DNA from: Apiotrichum sp. Y4204
Lineage: Eukaryota; Basidiomycota; Tremellomycetes; Trichosporonales; Trichosporonaceae
DNA length: 64,000 nucleotides
Direction: 5' to 3'
Assembly (NCBI GenBank): GCA_025531455.1
Contig: JAMYHL010000010.1
Span: forward strand, 1,520,400-1,584,399
Position numbers and translations under genes: made by a program
In this document: positions 31,358 through 43,209 of the stretch, in pieces
Numbering within the stretch: position 1 is the stretch's first letter
How the letters are laid out: every line of letters starts with the position of its first letter
Notes under the pieces: generated by a model
The model's input: only the letters and a program-made list of their open reading frames with translations
What the model was told of the DNA's origin: nothing
Database searches by the model: none

Positions 31358-31740
31358 CTACTGCTTGTCGGCGATGGGGACGTCCTTGCCCGTGACCTGG
31401 GGTCAGGCAAAGTCGAGTGGCGGCGAACAACTAGTAAGTAGCCAGTGGCTCATGGCTCATGGCTCACCTTCTTGAACATGCTGCGGACGCCGTCCGAGAT
31501 CTTCTCAGTCGTCGCGGCCGACTGGCCGTGTCCCGCTTTCTTCAGCACCGCGTCTACGCCCTTGTCTGCGTGTGAGCGAGAGACCCAGAGGAAAGGTCTG
31601 GGGAAGCAACAACTGTGTTTTTTCTGCCATTCGGGTCGCTCGTGGCCACACTCACCGAGGGCGTCCTGCTGCGGCGCGCCGGCGGGCTTGGGGGGCTTGG
31701 GTTTGCCGAGCATCGTCTGGGCCTGCTTGAGGAAGTCCAT
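31358..31740 (-). CDS. Conserved small fungal protein, 73 residues
   Basis: Three exons (31740-31656, 31565-31468, 31396-31358; introns 90 and 71 nt) give 73 residues. It starts MDFLKQAQTMLG, has a short Pro/Lys/Gln linker, then a helical core DKGVDAVLKKAGHGQS, then EKISDGVRSMFKKVTGKDVP. The core resembles a family of short fungal proteins with a conserved K-x-G-H and E-K-I-x-D-x-R pattern. I know these as widespread but functionally uncharacterised, sometimes stress-induced. It is probably a soluble helical protein. A TATATAA box is at 31792-31798, about 55 nt upstream of the start. Confidence 0.78.
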
Positions 31741-32455
31741 TGTGAGCGTGAATGAGATAGGTGAGTGTGGTAACAAATAACAAGAGCGAGGTTATATAGA
31801 CCTGCGCAAGTCCTCCGTACCCATGAACGCGGAACGCGGGACGAGAGTTAGGTAGCACAGAGCCTTTGTTCAGTAGTGTTGTTTGTGAGTCGGTTGGCCA
31901 GTGCGCACATCGCAAGACAGAGGACAGAAGAACGGACGTCGTCCCTTTGGCGGTGGCGCGCGCAGCCAAGACATTCCTCGTGTCCAACGACAGCGGCGGC
32001 GGCGGGGAGAGCACTGCCAGCGGCGAGACAGATTCCCACCAATGGCGGTGCAGCGCATGCATCGCACTGATCGCACACTGCTCCTGCTGTGTGAATCTCC
32101 ATTGATATGCGCTGCAGCAGATTGATCGTTTGATGTTCCGAGACATGCGAGAGACTGTTGAGGAATGGCCGAGAGAGATAGAGGAATGAACGGGTGGATG
32201 AATGGATGCATGAATGGTGATCGACGGTCGTGAAGGCCGCGGAGCTCGGAGGCTGGTAACGACGTAACGAGAGCAGATATCATCGCATCACACCGCATCG
32301 CATCATCGACGACGACGACAACCGTCAAAGAGGGTCAGTAACGCCTGTCCATCCCCCCAACGCTCCCCTCTCGCATCTGCTTGCACTGCTGTCACTGCTG
32401 CATCAACTCCCTTTTCCTCCCTTCTACGCCAGAGTCTCGTCCCTGCTTTCACAAC
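31741..32455. promoter_or_regulatory. Upstream region of the 73-residue gene
   Basis: This holds the 73-residue gene's promoter (TATATAA on the minus strand at 31792-31798) and the 3' flank of the 99-residue gene. Several GATGAATG/GAATGAATG-like short repeats occur near 32180-32220. No gene is seen. Confidence 0.45.
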
Positions 32456-32868
32456 TTAGACATTGAGCTTGGGGATGCCCTGCTCGTTGACGACCTTGTC
32501 GATCGCGGCCTTGAAGTGCGGGAACTGGCATGTCAGTGGATGGATGCATGGAGCATGGAGCATAGAGCTGGATTGCGCCTGCTCGCCAGTCTCGTCAACT
32601 CACGCGCTGGACAATGTACACGAGTTTGCGCTCAATGTCTCCGGGGTCCTCGCCCTGCTTCTTCTTGTTGGCGACGTACGACTCGATCACCTTCTGGACA
32701 TATCTACACCTCGTCAGCACGAGCTCTTCAACACCACACCCACTCCTGGTCCTGCACCGCGCGCGGCTGGTTGAGCGCGTGCTCAACGGCCGTCTCGTTG
32801 GCGCAGTTCGGGATCGCCTCCGAGTCAAACGCCTCGTCCTTGTCGTGGTGGTGATCGTGGTGAACCAT
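32456..32868 (-). CDS. Hypothetical protein, 99 residues, His-rich N-terminus
   Basis: Three exons (32868-32738, 32703-32604, 32524-32456; introns 34 and 79 nt) give 99 residues. The first intron uses the donor GTGGTG, the only one I found that keeps the frame. The N-terminus is His/Asp-rich (MVHHDHHHDKDEAF), followed by CANETAVEHAL, a helical AVQDQEWVYVQKVIESYV segment, a Lys-rich linker (NKKKQGEDPGDIERK), and LVYIVQRFPHF and EQGIPKLNV near the end. I do not recognise a family. The His cluster might bind metal, but this is a guess. A TATAAAA-like box lies near 32939-32946 upstream. Confidence 0.7.
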
Positions 32869-33397
32869 TGTGGATTGTGCTGTAATGTGGTTTTCTGGAT
32901 GATGTTCTTTCAACCTCTTGTGCTCCACGCATCCCGCCTTTTATAGCGGCCTCGAGCACTTCCACTCTGTTCCACGCTCCCTTCTTTTTTTCTCTCTCTA
33001 CGCAAACCTTGGAGACCAAAGAGGTCGTCATCTCCTCGATCCCTCAACACTCCCGCGCAAGCTCCACCACTCAGCGCACTAGAAATGAAGCAAAGGGACG
33101 TCATTCCCGTCAGAGACACATGCGCAGATGCCGTCATTTAAACTCTACTCCACAACCACCAGCCAAACAGCACAACGGCACATAGCATGCAGCGCTTACG
33201 ACTTTCCGGCATCGGACAGCACGCTTGCTGGCCCCGGCGCGGACCTCAGTGGTCCTTCGGTGCACTTCGGTGTGCTTCGGCGGTCGTTCTCGGCGATGCC
33301 ATTGGTACAGTGATGGCGCTAGGAAATACATTATACAACGCTCGGCGATACGGTCCCCGCTCTGAAACCAGATTCGATCCCCCAAGCCCCGTCCTCC
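32869..33397. promoter_or_regulatory. Promoter region of the 99-residue gene
   Basis: This holds the promoter of the 99-residue gene (TATA-like sequence on minus at about 32939-32946) and the 3' flank of the membrane-protein gene. No gene is seen. Confidence 0.45.
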
Positions 33398-34398
33398 TCA
33401 CACCGTGTATCCGATGATCTCCACCTCGCGCTCGTTTGACCAGCCCGCGCTGCTCTGCGAGCGCACCGTCCCCGCCCTGCCCGGTCTGGCCGCGTTCCGG
33501 GGCTCGAGCAGCGGGTCGTCCGAGTGGTAGCTCGGTAACGTACTGATGGTCGTGGGCGTTGACGCGCGGTGGCTACGGATCCCCTCCTCTCGCCGCGCGG
33601 CGAGGATCGAAGTCAGGCTCTTGGTCTCCTGCATCTGATTCTGTTCCGTGTGCGCGACGGTCGCGCCCTCCTCCATCTTACGCGCCTCGCGCGCTGCCTC
33701 CCCGTGCTGGAGCCGCAACGCGCTGTGCCTACACACGCGCACGACACAAACGGGGACAAAGCAGGGAGATAAGGAGATGAGCACGCAAACGGTCATGACG
33801 AGCTGCTATCAGACTTTTATCTGCTCTGTACCCACAGGAAGTCCAACGATAAACAGGATGGCAACGTGCAGCCATATCGCTTCTGGATACTCGCTCTCGT
33901 CAGTGTATCCGCCTATGCCCACGAGGCTGATCGCGATGCCGAGTGTGACGAGCGCGATTTGCGCGATGGCCGCGACGGTGTTGAGCCACGGCGGCGCGCC
34001 GGCCCGCAGCTCGTTCTGGTGGGGGATAAAGTATGGCCGTTCCTTGCCCGCGCGGTTCGTCGTCCACAGTGCCCAACCGACGTGCGCGGTGCTGATGGCG
34101 AGCAGGATCGCGAGGCCGGGAACGAGGTGATTTCCCGGATCTGCTGTGAGATTCTACCCTTCTTCTCTACTGTAGTGTTCTCACACTCAGCAATGGCCCA
34201 CAGGAGCGCAATGGCACAAAGCGCAACTGCGATCGCGCTCGGCCAGTACGTCCAGAACAGCCAGATGGTGGCGTACCGCATCAGAGCGTCCATGTCGACG
34301 AGCGGCTTCTCCGCCGCGTTCTCCGCGACGACCTGGGGTTCGGGGATCTGTGCTGGCATGATATTCTGTGAGCTGGTGGGGGGTGTCTTGGGGTGCAT
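33398..34398 (-). CDS. Hypothetical four-helix membrane protein
   Basis: Three exons (34398-34185, 34143-33832, 33693-33398; introns 41 and 138 nt) give 273 residues. Four hydrophobic segments are visible: one in YATIWLFWTYWPSAIAVALC, one in PGLAILLAISTAHVGW, one in AAIAQIALVTLGIAISLVGI and one in WLHVAILFIVGLPV. The C-terminal ~95 residues are soluble, charged and Ser/Arg-rich, probably cytosolic. I do not recognise a family. Start choice is uncertain: a TATATA at 34410-34415 is only about 12 nt before the first ATG, which would favour initiation at the later ATG at 34359 (260 residues). The acceptor of the second intron (33694) is the only one restoring frame. Confidence 0.65.
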
Positions 34399-35132
34399 TC
34401 TCTCGTCTCTATATACTACTGGACTCTCGCCGCCGTAGCCCGCGTCGTCTGCCAAGACAAGGAAGTCGGGTGTTCCTGGCGGGTCGCCGAAGTCACATGC
34501 AACGTTGTTGATGTGACTTGATTGTCTGTTCCGTCGGACTCGGCGGGGGCAGTGTTCCTGTATAGTGCTGATGCCGAGCGAGAAATCACTGCTCGGCGTC
34601 GGGTGTGGCCGATACCGGCATCCTGTAACTGAATGCGCTCGTGACTATCGTAGGCGGTGCCGGGCGGCTAGAGGTCCTGATAACCGATGGAAGGCATGGG
34701 GTGAGTGCATGGGAGAGTGAGTGCACATGTGATGTGGAGAGCTGCGTGTCGAGCTGCGAATGGTATCGTGTTAGGTGTTACTGGATGCAACTACCATTCT
34801 CGTCGACGGAACAGGTGAGCAAGAGAGAGAGCGAGAGGGGGAGGGGAGGAGAGAGAGAGTTGGGTGCACTTCTTTCATCCATTCTTCTGACAGCTGCAGA
34901 GCGTGCTCGGGCAGGTGGCAAAACATGAGGACATGAGTGTACAGTGCACAGTTTCTCCAATCAGCCAGATCACAGAGTCTGCGACTTGAACCACACAGGC
35001 AGCCTGCTTGGTGTGATAAAGATGTCCACGAGAACAGACGGGCCGCACCGTGCTGGTGAGCGGTGATTCCGGGAACCCCAGTTCCAAGAGGGTGGTATGC
35101 GCGATATGCATCGTTACGATGCGATGTGCGAT

Positions 35133-35154
35133 GGGGGGGGGGGGGGGGGGGGGG
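35133..35154 (+). repeat. Homopolymer run of 22 G
   Basis: An uninterrupted run of 22 G on the plus strand in intergenic DNA. It could fold as a G-quadruplex or reflect sequencing-length uncertainty. Confidence 0.9.
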
Positions 35155-36711
35155 CGGGCAATGGCAGTGGGCAACGAGGTCTTTCTTCCTGGCTGGCCAA
35201 CCACGATAATTCCCTCATACCCCGATGCAGAGGGCATCGTTGCGCAAACGCGGTCTCGGAGGTCTCCTCGATGCATGGGATGGGAATGTACTCTGTATAC
35301 GCATACGCTCCATCTACGCTCCATGAGTCTCTTTAATGGGCAAAGTCCTGCATCCATCTGTTCTGTCCTTTGCATCCTTGATCCGAGTTGTCGAGACGGC
35401 AATTGGTTGTGACGATATCTCACGCATGCCCGCCCTTGTTTCATCGCATCTCTCTCAACAGCAGCTCGCATCTCGCGAGTCCTTTTTCCCATCTACTCTC
35501 TTTCGCTCCTTCTCCACAAATCGCGCATTGCTCGTTGCTTCCATCTCCGGCTTCTCGCAATCCGCAACCTCTCGCATCCAATCCTTTCAAGAAGCAGTGC
35601 GCCAGTCACTGGTGTCTGTGTGCGGTAGTTGTCTTGTGTGACCAGGGCCTCCCAGGCCCCAATCCTCATTTAAAAATACTCATATGCTACTCACTCACTA
35701 CCTCAAAAACAACACACACTACTTGACACTCGCGTGGCTGAGGGATTATTCTCTGTGGCCAGTTGGCTGTGCCGCAATCCTGTATATCCTGCCATTTCCT
35801 GGTGAGGCTGAGGCTTGAGGCTGACGAAGGGTGGGTGGTGTATTTTTAATGCTCGCCAAGTGATTCTACAGCAACTGCATGCACCGACGCAGACGGAAAT
35901 GCTCTCTTCTTGCGTAGGGATACTGTGCATACCTCGTCAGGGCATGGGGCATTGGCAAGGCTACACGCCCGCCAGGAAGCAGCGGCTTGCACAACACCGT
36001 CCGCCCAGTGGTGCTGTCCGCTATCTCTATCAATCCCTTCGTGACAGTGGAGGTGTCTAACCATATCAATTTTCTCTACCACAAACTTTTTCTCCAGTAT
36101 GAGTGATTTTTCCCATCCTCTCCCCAGTGCTGCATGTTTATCGCATCCGTATCAGGATGGCTCCTTCCCATGCGTATTGCTTCTTCAAACTGCCGCTCCG
36201 CTCTGCACGGCCTGCTGCTGCAGCGCGCAGTCTATTCCTGTTCCGTTCGGATTCCGCTTGCAATTTGCACACACCCCGCGCCCATTCCAGGAGCCAGGAG
36301 TGAACGTGTCAATTGCCATTGCTCGCATGCTCGAATCAAGCAATGCGCAATGCAAGCAGACCGCAAGCAGTAAGCAACAGGCAGCAAGCGCCCGCTCGGC
36401 GTGACTGTGTACTGTACTCGTCCAGCGTATCGGCTTTCTAACCTCTCTCCTCGTGCCCGCTCGGGCACACCACTGACGAGCGTGCCATCACCTATCCCTC
36501 GCATCCGCAACCCCTCGAGGTGCAAGATTAATCAAAGGGAGACGTGCGATGGCTCGGCGCGCGTCGCCTCAGCTCCAAAGCTCCACTCGCGTCTGCCTTC
36601 GCAACCGGAACTGGCGGATTTGGGGGGAACTGATTCTTTCCGCCTCACATCTCGGCTGTACTGATGAGGCGAGGGGAGCGCAGCTGAGATAAACGCCCAC
36701 TTGGGAAGGGG

Positions 36712-36718
36712 TATAAAG
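36712..36718 (+). promoter_or_regulatory. TATA box of the P-type ATPase gene
   Basis: TATAAAG about 95 nt before the start codon, followed by a CT- and A-rich leader. Confidence 0.55.
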
Positions 36719-36806
36719 AGTAAGAAAAAGTTGCAGGACAGCAGCCTCCTATCCCCCAATCCCTCATCTCCTGTTCCCCCGTCCGTCTGCCAGAGTATCT
36801 CTCGCG

Positions 36807-39800
36807 ATGACAAAGGCGCCGCATCCCCACTTTGAGGACGACCTCTCCGTCGAGGACGCAAAGGAATGGTCGGAGAAACGCATCTCGGGGGACGACGGCC
36901 CCGCGCCGCTCCCCTCGCAGCCCCCGCAGGAGCGCACGATCGGCATCCAGCTTCCCCCCCTCGGCCGCTCCGAGACGCGTGTGCCCATCGAGTTCCGCAC
37001 ACTCTCCATTCACGTGTACGACTCGCAGCGCTTTGACGCGACGACCGGCCAGACCAAGATGCCCGAGAAGGGCGGTTTCTTCAAGCGCAAGAGCGACACG
37101 GCCGCCGAGGAGGACGACGCGACGTTCTTTGGCAAGCTCGACCTGCACACCATCACGCCGCACCTCGTATGCCAGCGCTTCAACGTTGCGCCCGACGTCG
37201 GCCTCGACTCTGAGGCCGTCACAAAACGCCTGCAGCGCAACGGCCCCAACGTCTTTTCGCACCGCAAGCCGCCGTACTGGCGCAAACTCGCGCGGTATCT
37301 GTTTGGCGACTTCTGCTCAATCCTGTGGGTCGGCGTGATTGTCTTTTTCATCTCGTGGAAGCCGCTTGGCAACCCCCCGGCGCCGTACAACCTTGCCCTA
37401 GCAATCGTCGTCATCATCGTCATTCTCTTCCAGGCACTCTTCTCCGCGTTCCAGGACTGGTCTGCCCAAAAGGTCATGAATTCGATTCTCGGCCTCGTCC
37501 CCGAGAGCGCTGTCGTGCTCCGCGACGGCGCGCCAAAGTCGGTCCCGTCTAGCGAGCTTGTCGTCGGCGACGTCGTCCTTCTCTCCAACGGCCAAAAGGT
37601 GCCGGCCGACATGCGTATCATCAAGGCCAGCAACGATCTCAAGTTTGACAAGGCAGTTCTCACCGGTGAGCCTCCGAGAAGCAGGAGCATTTTCTAACGT
37701 CCAGGCGAGTCGGAGGAGATTGCCGGCATGGTGGACACCGAGGAGCCCAACTTTCTCGAGGCAAAGAACATTGCGCTGCTGGGTACCCATGTGACCAACG
37801 GCACAGCGACGGGCGTGGTCGTGCTCACCGGCTCGCGGACTGTCATGGGCCGCATCAACAAGCTTACGAACAATGGCAAGGAGGAGCGGACAAATCTCCA
37901 GCGCGAGATTTCGCGCTTTGTCAAGATCATCATCTGCCTCACTGTATCGCTCGTCACGGTTATGCTCATCACCTGGCTTGCGTGGCTGCGTCGCGACCAC
38001 TACGACTTTATCAACACGGTCGGCATATTGACCAACCTCATGTAAGTGGTTGGGTCCGACTGTCTGTATGATGTCTGATACCCAGGGCGCTTGTCGTTGC
38101 CTTTATTCCCGAGGGCATGCCGATGGCAGTGGCGCTGACGCTGTCGCTCATTGCGCGGCGGATGAAACAAGCGCGCATCCTCCCCAAGTCCCTCTCCACA
38201 GTCGAAACGCTGGGCTGCGTGTCCGTCGTGTGCTCGGACAAGACGGGAACTCTGACAGAAAACCGGATGAGCGTCGTCTCGGTCGGCTTTGCGGATGCGT
38301 CCTTTACCGCAGGCGAGGCCCAGGACGAGATCGAGTACACGGCGTTCAAGCACCTCCGCAAGTGCATCACGCTCTGCAACGATGCCAAATGGGATGACGA
38401 CATGCCCAAGACGGACAGCGACTATCCCATTTCCGAGAAGACTGCCGCTGAAGTGGAGCCCGAGGTGAAGCACTCGGAGCGCAAGATTATCGGAAACGCG
38501 ACCGATGCCGCGCTCCTCCGCTTCACGTCCGCCCTACCGCCCGCGACGCTCCCCTACACCCGCGTCTACGATCTCGCATTCAACTCGAAAAACAAGTTTG
38601 CCCTCACGCTCATTCAGTCGACAGACGACAAGGTGGGTCTAGACGCAGTAACACAGTACTAACAACAGTCGGTCGAGCTCGTCATCAAGGGCGCACCCGA
38701 CATTCTCATCGACCGTTGCACGTCTTACCTCTCGGCCACTGGCAATGTGCAGGATCTGGACGCGGAGGCGCGCGCGCGCCTCGTCGCGACCCAGGAAAAG
38801 TGGTCGCGCCAGGGCCGCCGTGTTATCCTCGTCGCGTCGGGCGACGCCGACCCCTCCCTCTGCTCCTCGTACGACATTGAGAACGAGTCCCTCAAAGCCG
38901 CCCAAGGTCTCACCGCCATTGGCCTGATCGGCATCGTCGACCCGCCCCGCCCAGACACGGCGCACACCGTCTCCGAGGTGCGCCGCTGTGGTGCCCGCTT
39001 CTTTATGGTCACTGGCGACTTTTCACTCACGGCCGCTGCGATTGCGCAGGACGTCGGCATCCTGACTTCGGCGGCAGAGCCCGACCGTATCGCAGACTTT
39101 GCCACCAAGGATCGCTTCGCGCAGGCGGCCGAGCTCAAGTCGGAGCGTCTGTCGTACATTGAGGCGCCGCTGCTCGTGGAGGGCAAGGAGATCCCGGATC
39201 TCACCGTGCCGCAGTGGGACGTGGTGGCAAAGTACGCCGAGGTGGTCTTTGCGCGCACGACTCCAGAGCAGAAACTGCGTATCGTCACAGAGCTACAGGC
39301 GCGCGGGTGCGTAGTGGCAGTCACTGGCGACGGCGTGAATGACGCACCGGCGCTCAAGGCGGCCGACGTCGGGATTGCCATGGCATCAGGCTCCGAGGTC
39401 GCTATGGAGGCTGCACACCTCGTCCTCCTTGGCGACTTTTCGTCCATCCTCGAGGGATTCCGCCTCGGACGCCTCGTGTTCCAGAACCTCCAAAAGGCAA
39501 TCTCGTACCTCCTTCCTGCTGGATCGTGAGTGGGAGCATTGTGTTGGTGACTAACGCCAGATACTCGGAAGACTGGCCTGTCGTGCTGAACGTCTTTTTT
39601 GGCTGCCCGCTCCCGCTCTCCGCCTTTCTCATGATTATCATCTGCTGCTTCACTGGTGGGTTGCGCTCGCCACCAACTTTTTTTATTCACCACTGACACA
39701 CCAGACTTGGCCTCATGCACGACGCTCATTTTCGAAAAGGAAGAGTTCGACCTCCTCTCCCTCCCGCCGCGTGACCCCAAGCACGCGCACCTGATCAACC

Positions 39801-40309
39801 TGCCCATCTACCTGCAGTCGTACGGGTTTATCGGCACGATGGAGATGATCACCGCACACTCAATGTTCTTCTACTACATCTACACGGCGGCAGGTATCCC
39901 GCCCAACAAAATGTTCTTTGTGTTTGCAAAGTTTAGCGACGGCTACTTTGGGCACTCGCAGGACGCGCTCAACAAGTTCCTCTCGACCGGCCAGTGCGTC
40001 TACTTTGTGACGCTCGTCATTCTGCAGTGCTTCAACCTCAACTCGGTGCGCAACAAGCGCAAGTCGATCCTGCAGCGTGGCCCCCAGCACAACAAGTACC
40101 TCTTCTTCGGCCCCATCGTCTCCATCGCCATTGCCATCTTCGTCACCGAGGTGCCCGGCATCCAGTCACTCTTCGGCACCGCCAGCGTCCCCATCAAGTT
40201 CTGGTTCATCCCCATCCCGCTCGGCCTCGGCCTGCTGATGATGGACGAGATCCGCAAGCTCGTGGTGCGGACGTGGCCCAAGGGTTTTATTGCACGTGTG
40301 GCGTGGTAG
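36807..40309 (+). CDS. P-type cation ATPase (class II, Na+/K+-ATPase alpha-like)
   Basis: Six exons (36807-37665, 37705-38041, 38086-38632, 38669-39525, 39561-39655, 39705-40309) give 1099 residues. All P-type landmarks are present: the actuator motif (LTGES) rebuilt across intron 1; helix 4 AFIPEGMP; the phosphorylation site SDKTGTLT with Asp450; KGAPDIL in the nucleotide domain; and TGDGVNDAPALK in the hinge. The helix-4 PEG motif and overall layout place it with class II, closest to the fungal Na+/K+-ATPase-alpha-like group (class IIC). Those proteins transport Na+, K+ or H+ across the plasma or organelle membrane; fungi lack a beta subunit. The first ~100 residues are an acidic, Pro-rich extension. 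Ion specificity is not readable here. Confidence 0.92.
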
Positions 40310-41082
40310 TGCGGAGGTGAGGATGGAGAATAGAGTATAATTATCCGGGGGGCAGGCGTCGTAAAACGGAGAGAGTGAGAGGTACAGGGATGTATATACA
40401 TCATAGAGATCCTAATGTCAACCAGTACATGATCCAGCCTCCGTCGCGACTCATTCTCCATCTTGAAGCACTGGCCGCGGGCACACAACAAGCTGGCCGC
40501 GACCGCCGTCTATCCCCATCTCAGACATGGACGCCACCGCCGGTGGCGCCAGTCTTTGTTTTTCTTCCATCCATCCAGCCAAACAAAGGCAACACCGCGG
40601 ACGTGGCGTCCAGAAACCGGGATGGGCGAATGGGAGAATAGGAGAATGGGAACGCCACCCGCGGCGCGGGCGCCTTCTGCGCACGACGCTCCCCGGATCT
40701 GTGGCGCGGCGCTCTCGGATCTGGGGATGGAACAGGCGGAAAGGTGGGAGGAAACCGCGCGAATGCGAGATGTGAGATGTGGGATGAGCGGTGTGACCTT
40801 TGTACTTGGGGAATGTCAGTCACGTACTGTATCCATCAGTGCGCGCCACTGGATCCAACAACCACACATCCATCCGCCGCCCGCCAGTGTCCCATCGCCA
40901 TCAGCCACGCCGCCGACGCCGCGTTCCCACATCTCACATCATGCAGCCGCATTCCGCCCGTCGCTCTCGGGTGCTGTATCGCTGGAGGACAGTAGCAAGA
41001 GATATGTACCCGGCGTCTCTTGATGCCTCTTGATGCCTCCCGCTCTTGGTCTTGTTGATTCTCTTCCACTCCCAAACTGACA
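40310..41082. other. Intergenic region downstream of the ATPase
   Basis: This 770-bp interval carries the ATPase 3' flank and the promoter of the small gene at 41083. Short open frames on both strands are Pro/Ser/Arg-rich and unsupported. Confidence 0.45.
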
Positions 41083-41756
41083 ATGACTATCTCCCTACCC
41101 AGCAGCCCCACGGTCGACATGGTCGCGTTCCCGTCCCCGCCGCGCGGGGTCCATCTCGACGTGTACCCGCACAAGCTCGAGGACGTGTCCAAGGCGCTAA
41201 ACACGACGCGCGCAATCGGCGAGAAGGGGTGAGTGGGAGTTGATGAGCACGGACAGGATCAAGCAGCTCGGCGGCGAGATCTCTCTCTTTACATGACCTC
41301 CCAAGGCACCCTGCCTCTAACGCCAGATACGTACGCGCCATCCTCACCGTCTACGTCAAGCACAAGCTCGTCAAGCGCACAAAGTTTGCCGTGCACTGCA
41401 AGCTCCAGGTCCTCGAGCAGCGCGTGAGTGGCAAAGAAAGTGGCAGTGGCCGAGGGGGGGCCTAGGAGCTGGGAGGAGGATGGGGCCCCCACCGACCCCG
41501 ACTTGTCCGCAATCTCTAACGGAAGATGCCCCACTTCGCCCCGGACTTCCGATACGTCCGCGGCGTGTTTGGGCTGCAAGCCTCACGGGCGCTGCCGGTC
41601 CGCGACGAGGGGGACGAGAACGACGCGCGCCGCGACTCGTTCGCCGTCGCCGCCGCGGTCGCCCCGCCACCTCCATATGTCGCGGCATGCCGGTGTGCGT
41701 GTACGTGTGGCGCCCGCCCGGGAACCGGAGACGGAGGTGTAATTGCCAGTCTTTGA
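41083..41756 (+). CDS. Hypothetical protein, about 157 residues
   Basis: Three exons fit (41083-41228, 41327-41423, 41526-41756). The first intron (98 nt) splits a Gly codon, and the second follows EQR. The middle part, VRAILTVYVKHKLVKRTKF then AVHCKLQVLEQR, looks like a real beta-strand-containing domain. The last exon is less convincing: it is rich in Ala and Cys and may be read in a chance frame. I know no family for it. The first two exons are better supported than the third. Confidence 0.45.
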
Positions 41757-43209
41757 TCTCTGCGCTTCTGGATCCCTGTCGGTTGTAGTGTATTCTAGTG
41801 TGTGTAGAATGTATGTCCGCAGCTGTCGTCCACCGACCGGAGCGCCAAGCCGCGATACCCCCCAGCGCCGGGATGGCCGACCGCGAGTCGGCCAATGGCC
41901 AAGCCATTGTTCGCAGACAACTGACCAGCGCTCGGCGTCCAGACCGTGCCGGGGGACGGCTGGGCTTGGCTCTCTACGGCCGGGCGCATGGCCGAGTAAC
42001 GCGTACTCACTGTGGCGCCCCGTACGCATCAGCTGACCATCGCGGCTGTGGCCAAGACCGCGAGGTGCGGATCTCGGATGCAGAGCTCGGCGTTGCGGGA
42101 CACGTACTTGCGACCTACGACATGGGATGCAGACAGACTCTTGATCTTCTTGACTTGGTAGAGACAAGTTCTGAGCGACGGTGGCGAGTACCGGGTGTCC
42201 ACGGAGGACAATCTACAGGCACGCATTCTTCCGACACTCCACCGCCCCGAATGCCCAAAGATAACTCGAGGACGTGGGCAACGCTGCGATGCAACTTGAC
42301 CACTCCCATCTCGGGGCGGCGTATGTATGTCCAAGCCCACCTCGGCGACCTGATAGCCGTCACATGTGCGGCTGTGGGCTATCAACAGCCGTAGCAGCGC
42401 GACTAGAACAGAAACAAAGGGCTAACTAGCCGTGTGCCGCAATCACGAGGCGTGGCGATCTGCATACGTACAGTACCCTGCTGCACACGACCGGCATCCA
42501 TACCGTCACGAGCTGGCCACTTGGCACTTGGCAGCACGGCAGCAGGATCACCACATACAAGCGACATCTGGACATGATGGGGCGGCATGAGACGGTGTTC
42601 TCCGTCGGCGCGCGCCGCAGTGTCTAACCTCCCCACCGGGCCCCAGACAAACTCATATGCGGCCCCGCGATCTGCCCACCATATTCATGTCGAATATCCA
42701 CCCATATGACCTCCAACATCCAGCATCTGGTGCTCCAATATCCTGACAGACTAAGGCCGGGAAGAGGTACTTGTTCGGTGATTTCTTGTTCGGTCACTTT
42801 GCGAGTCATCTGACGCGGCCTGTGGGGCCGGGGTACGGCAGCGAATTTCTGTGCCAACTGGCCAACTAACTTAGCGATTCTCGGCTGATTGCGAGACACG
42901 CGACGCCTCTGATGCCTGGGATTTATTCGCTTCACCCGCTCGCCATTGTCAAGCACATTGTGGGTTCGTTGCGCACCATACAGCGGCGTGATGCGTGTAG
43001 CGAGCAATGGCATTTGTGGAGATTGAACAAAAGTGGTGCTCGCCGTGGCGTGTTTGTGGGGAGAGATGGAGCGTCCCAGGCCGGAGGGTCTATTCCTCGT
43101 GTGCCGAACGAAGTCTTCCCAGGGGATATGCAGACCCCACATATATCAGACGGCACGCGAGTGCGCGACTCGCTCCTGTCCCCGAGATTCCTATCACACA
43201 CCAGTAACA
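41757..43209. other. 1.45-kb region upstream of the first MFS gene
   Basis: This holds the MFS promoter and the 3' flank of the small hypothetical gene. A TATATA lies at about 43141-43146, roughly 65 nt before the MFS start. Unsupported open frames of 80-200 codons occur on both strands. Confidence 0.45.

Larger units (their letters stand above)
34399..36806. other. 2.4-kb intergenic region
   Basis: This lies between the membrane-protein gene and the P-type ATPase. It includes a GA-rich purine tract near 34818-34860, a run of 22 G at 35133-35154, pyrimidine-rich stretches near 35440-35580, and the ATPase TATA box at 36712-36718. No supported gene is seen on either strand. Confidence 0.5.

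Noticed and set aside
38725..39807. 360-codon minus-strand frame over the P-type ATPase
   Set aside because: Antisense shadow. The plus strand carries the ATPase motifs.
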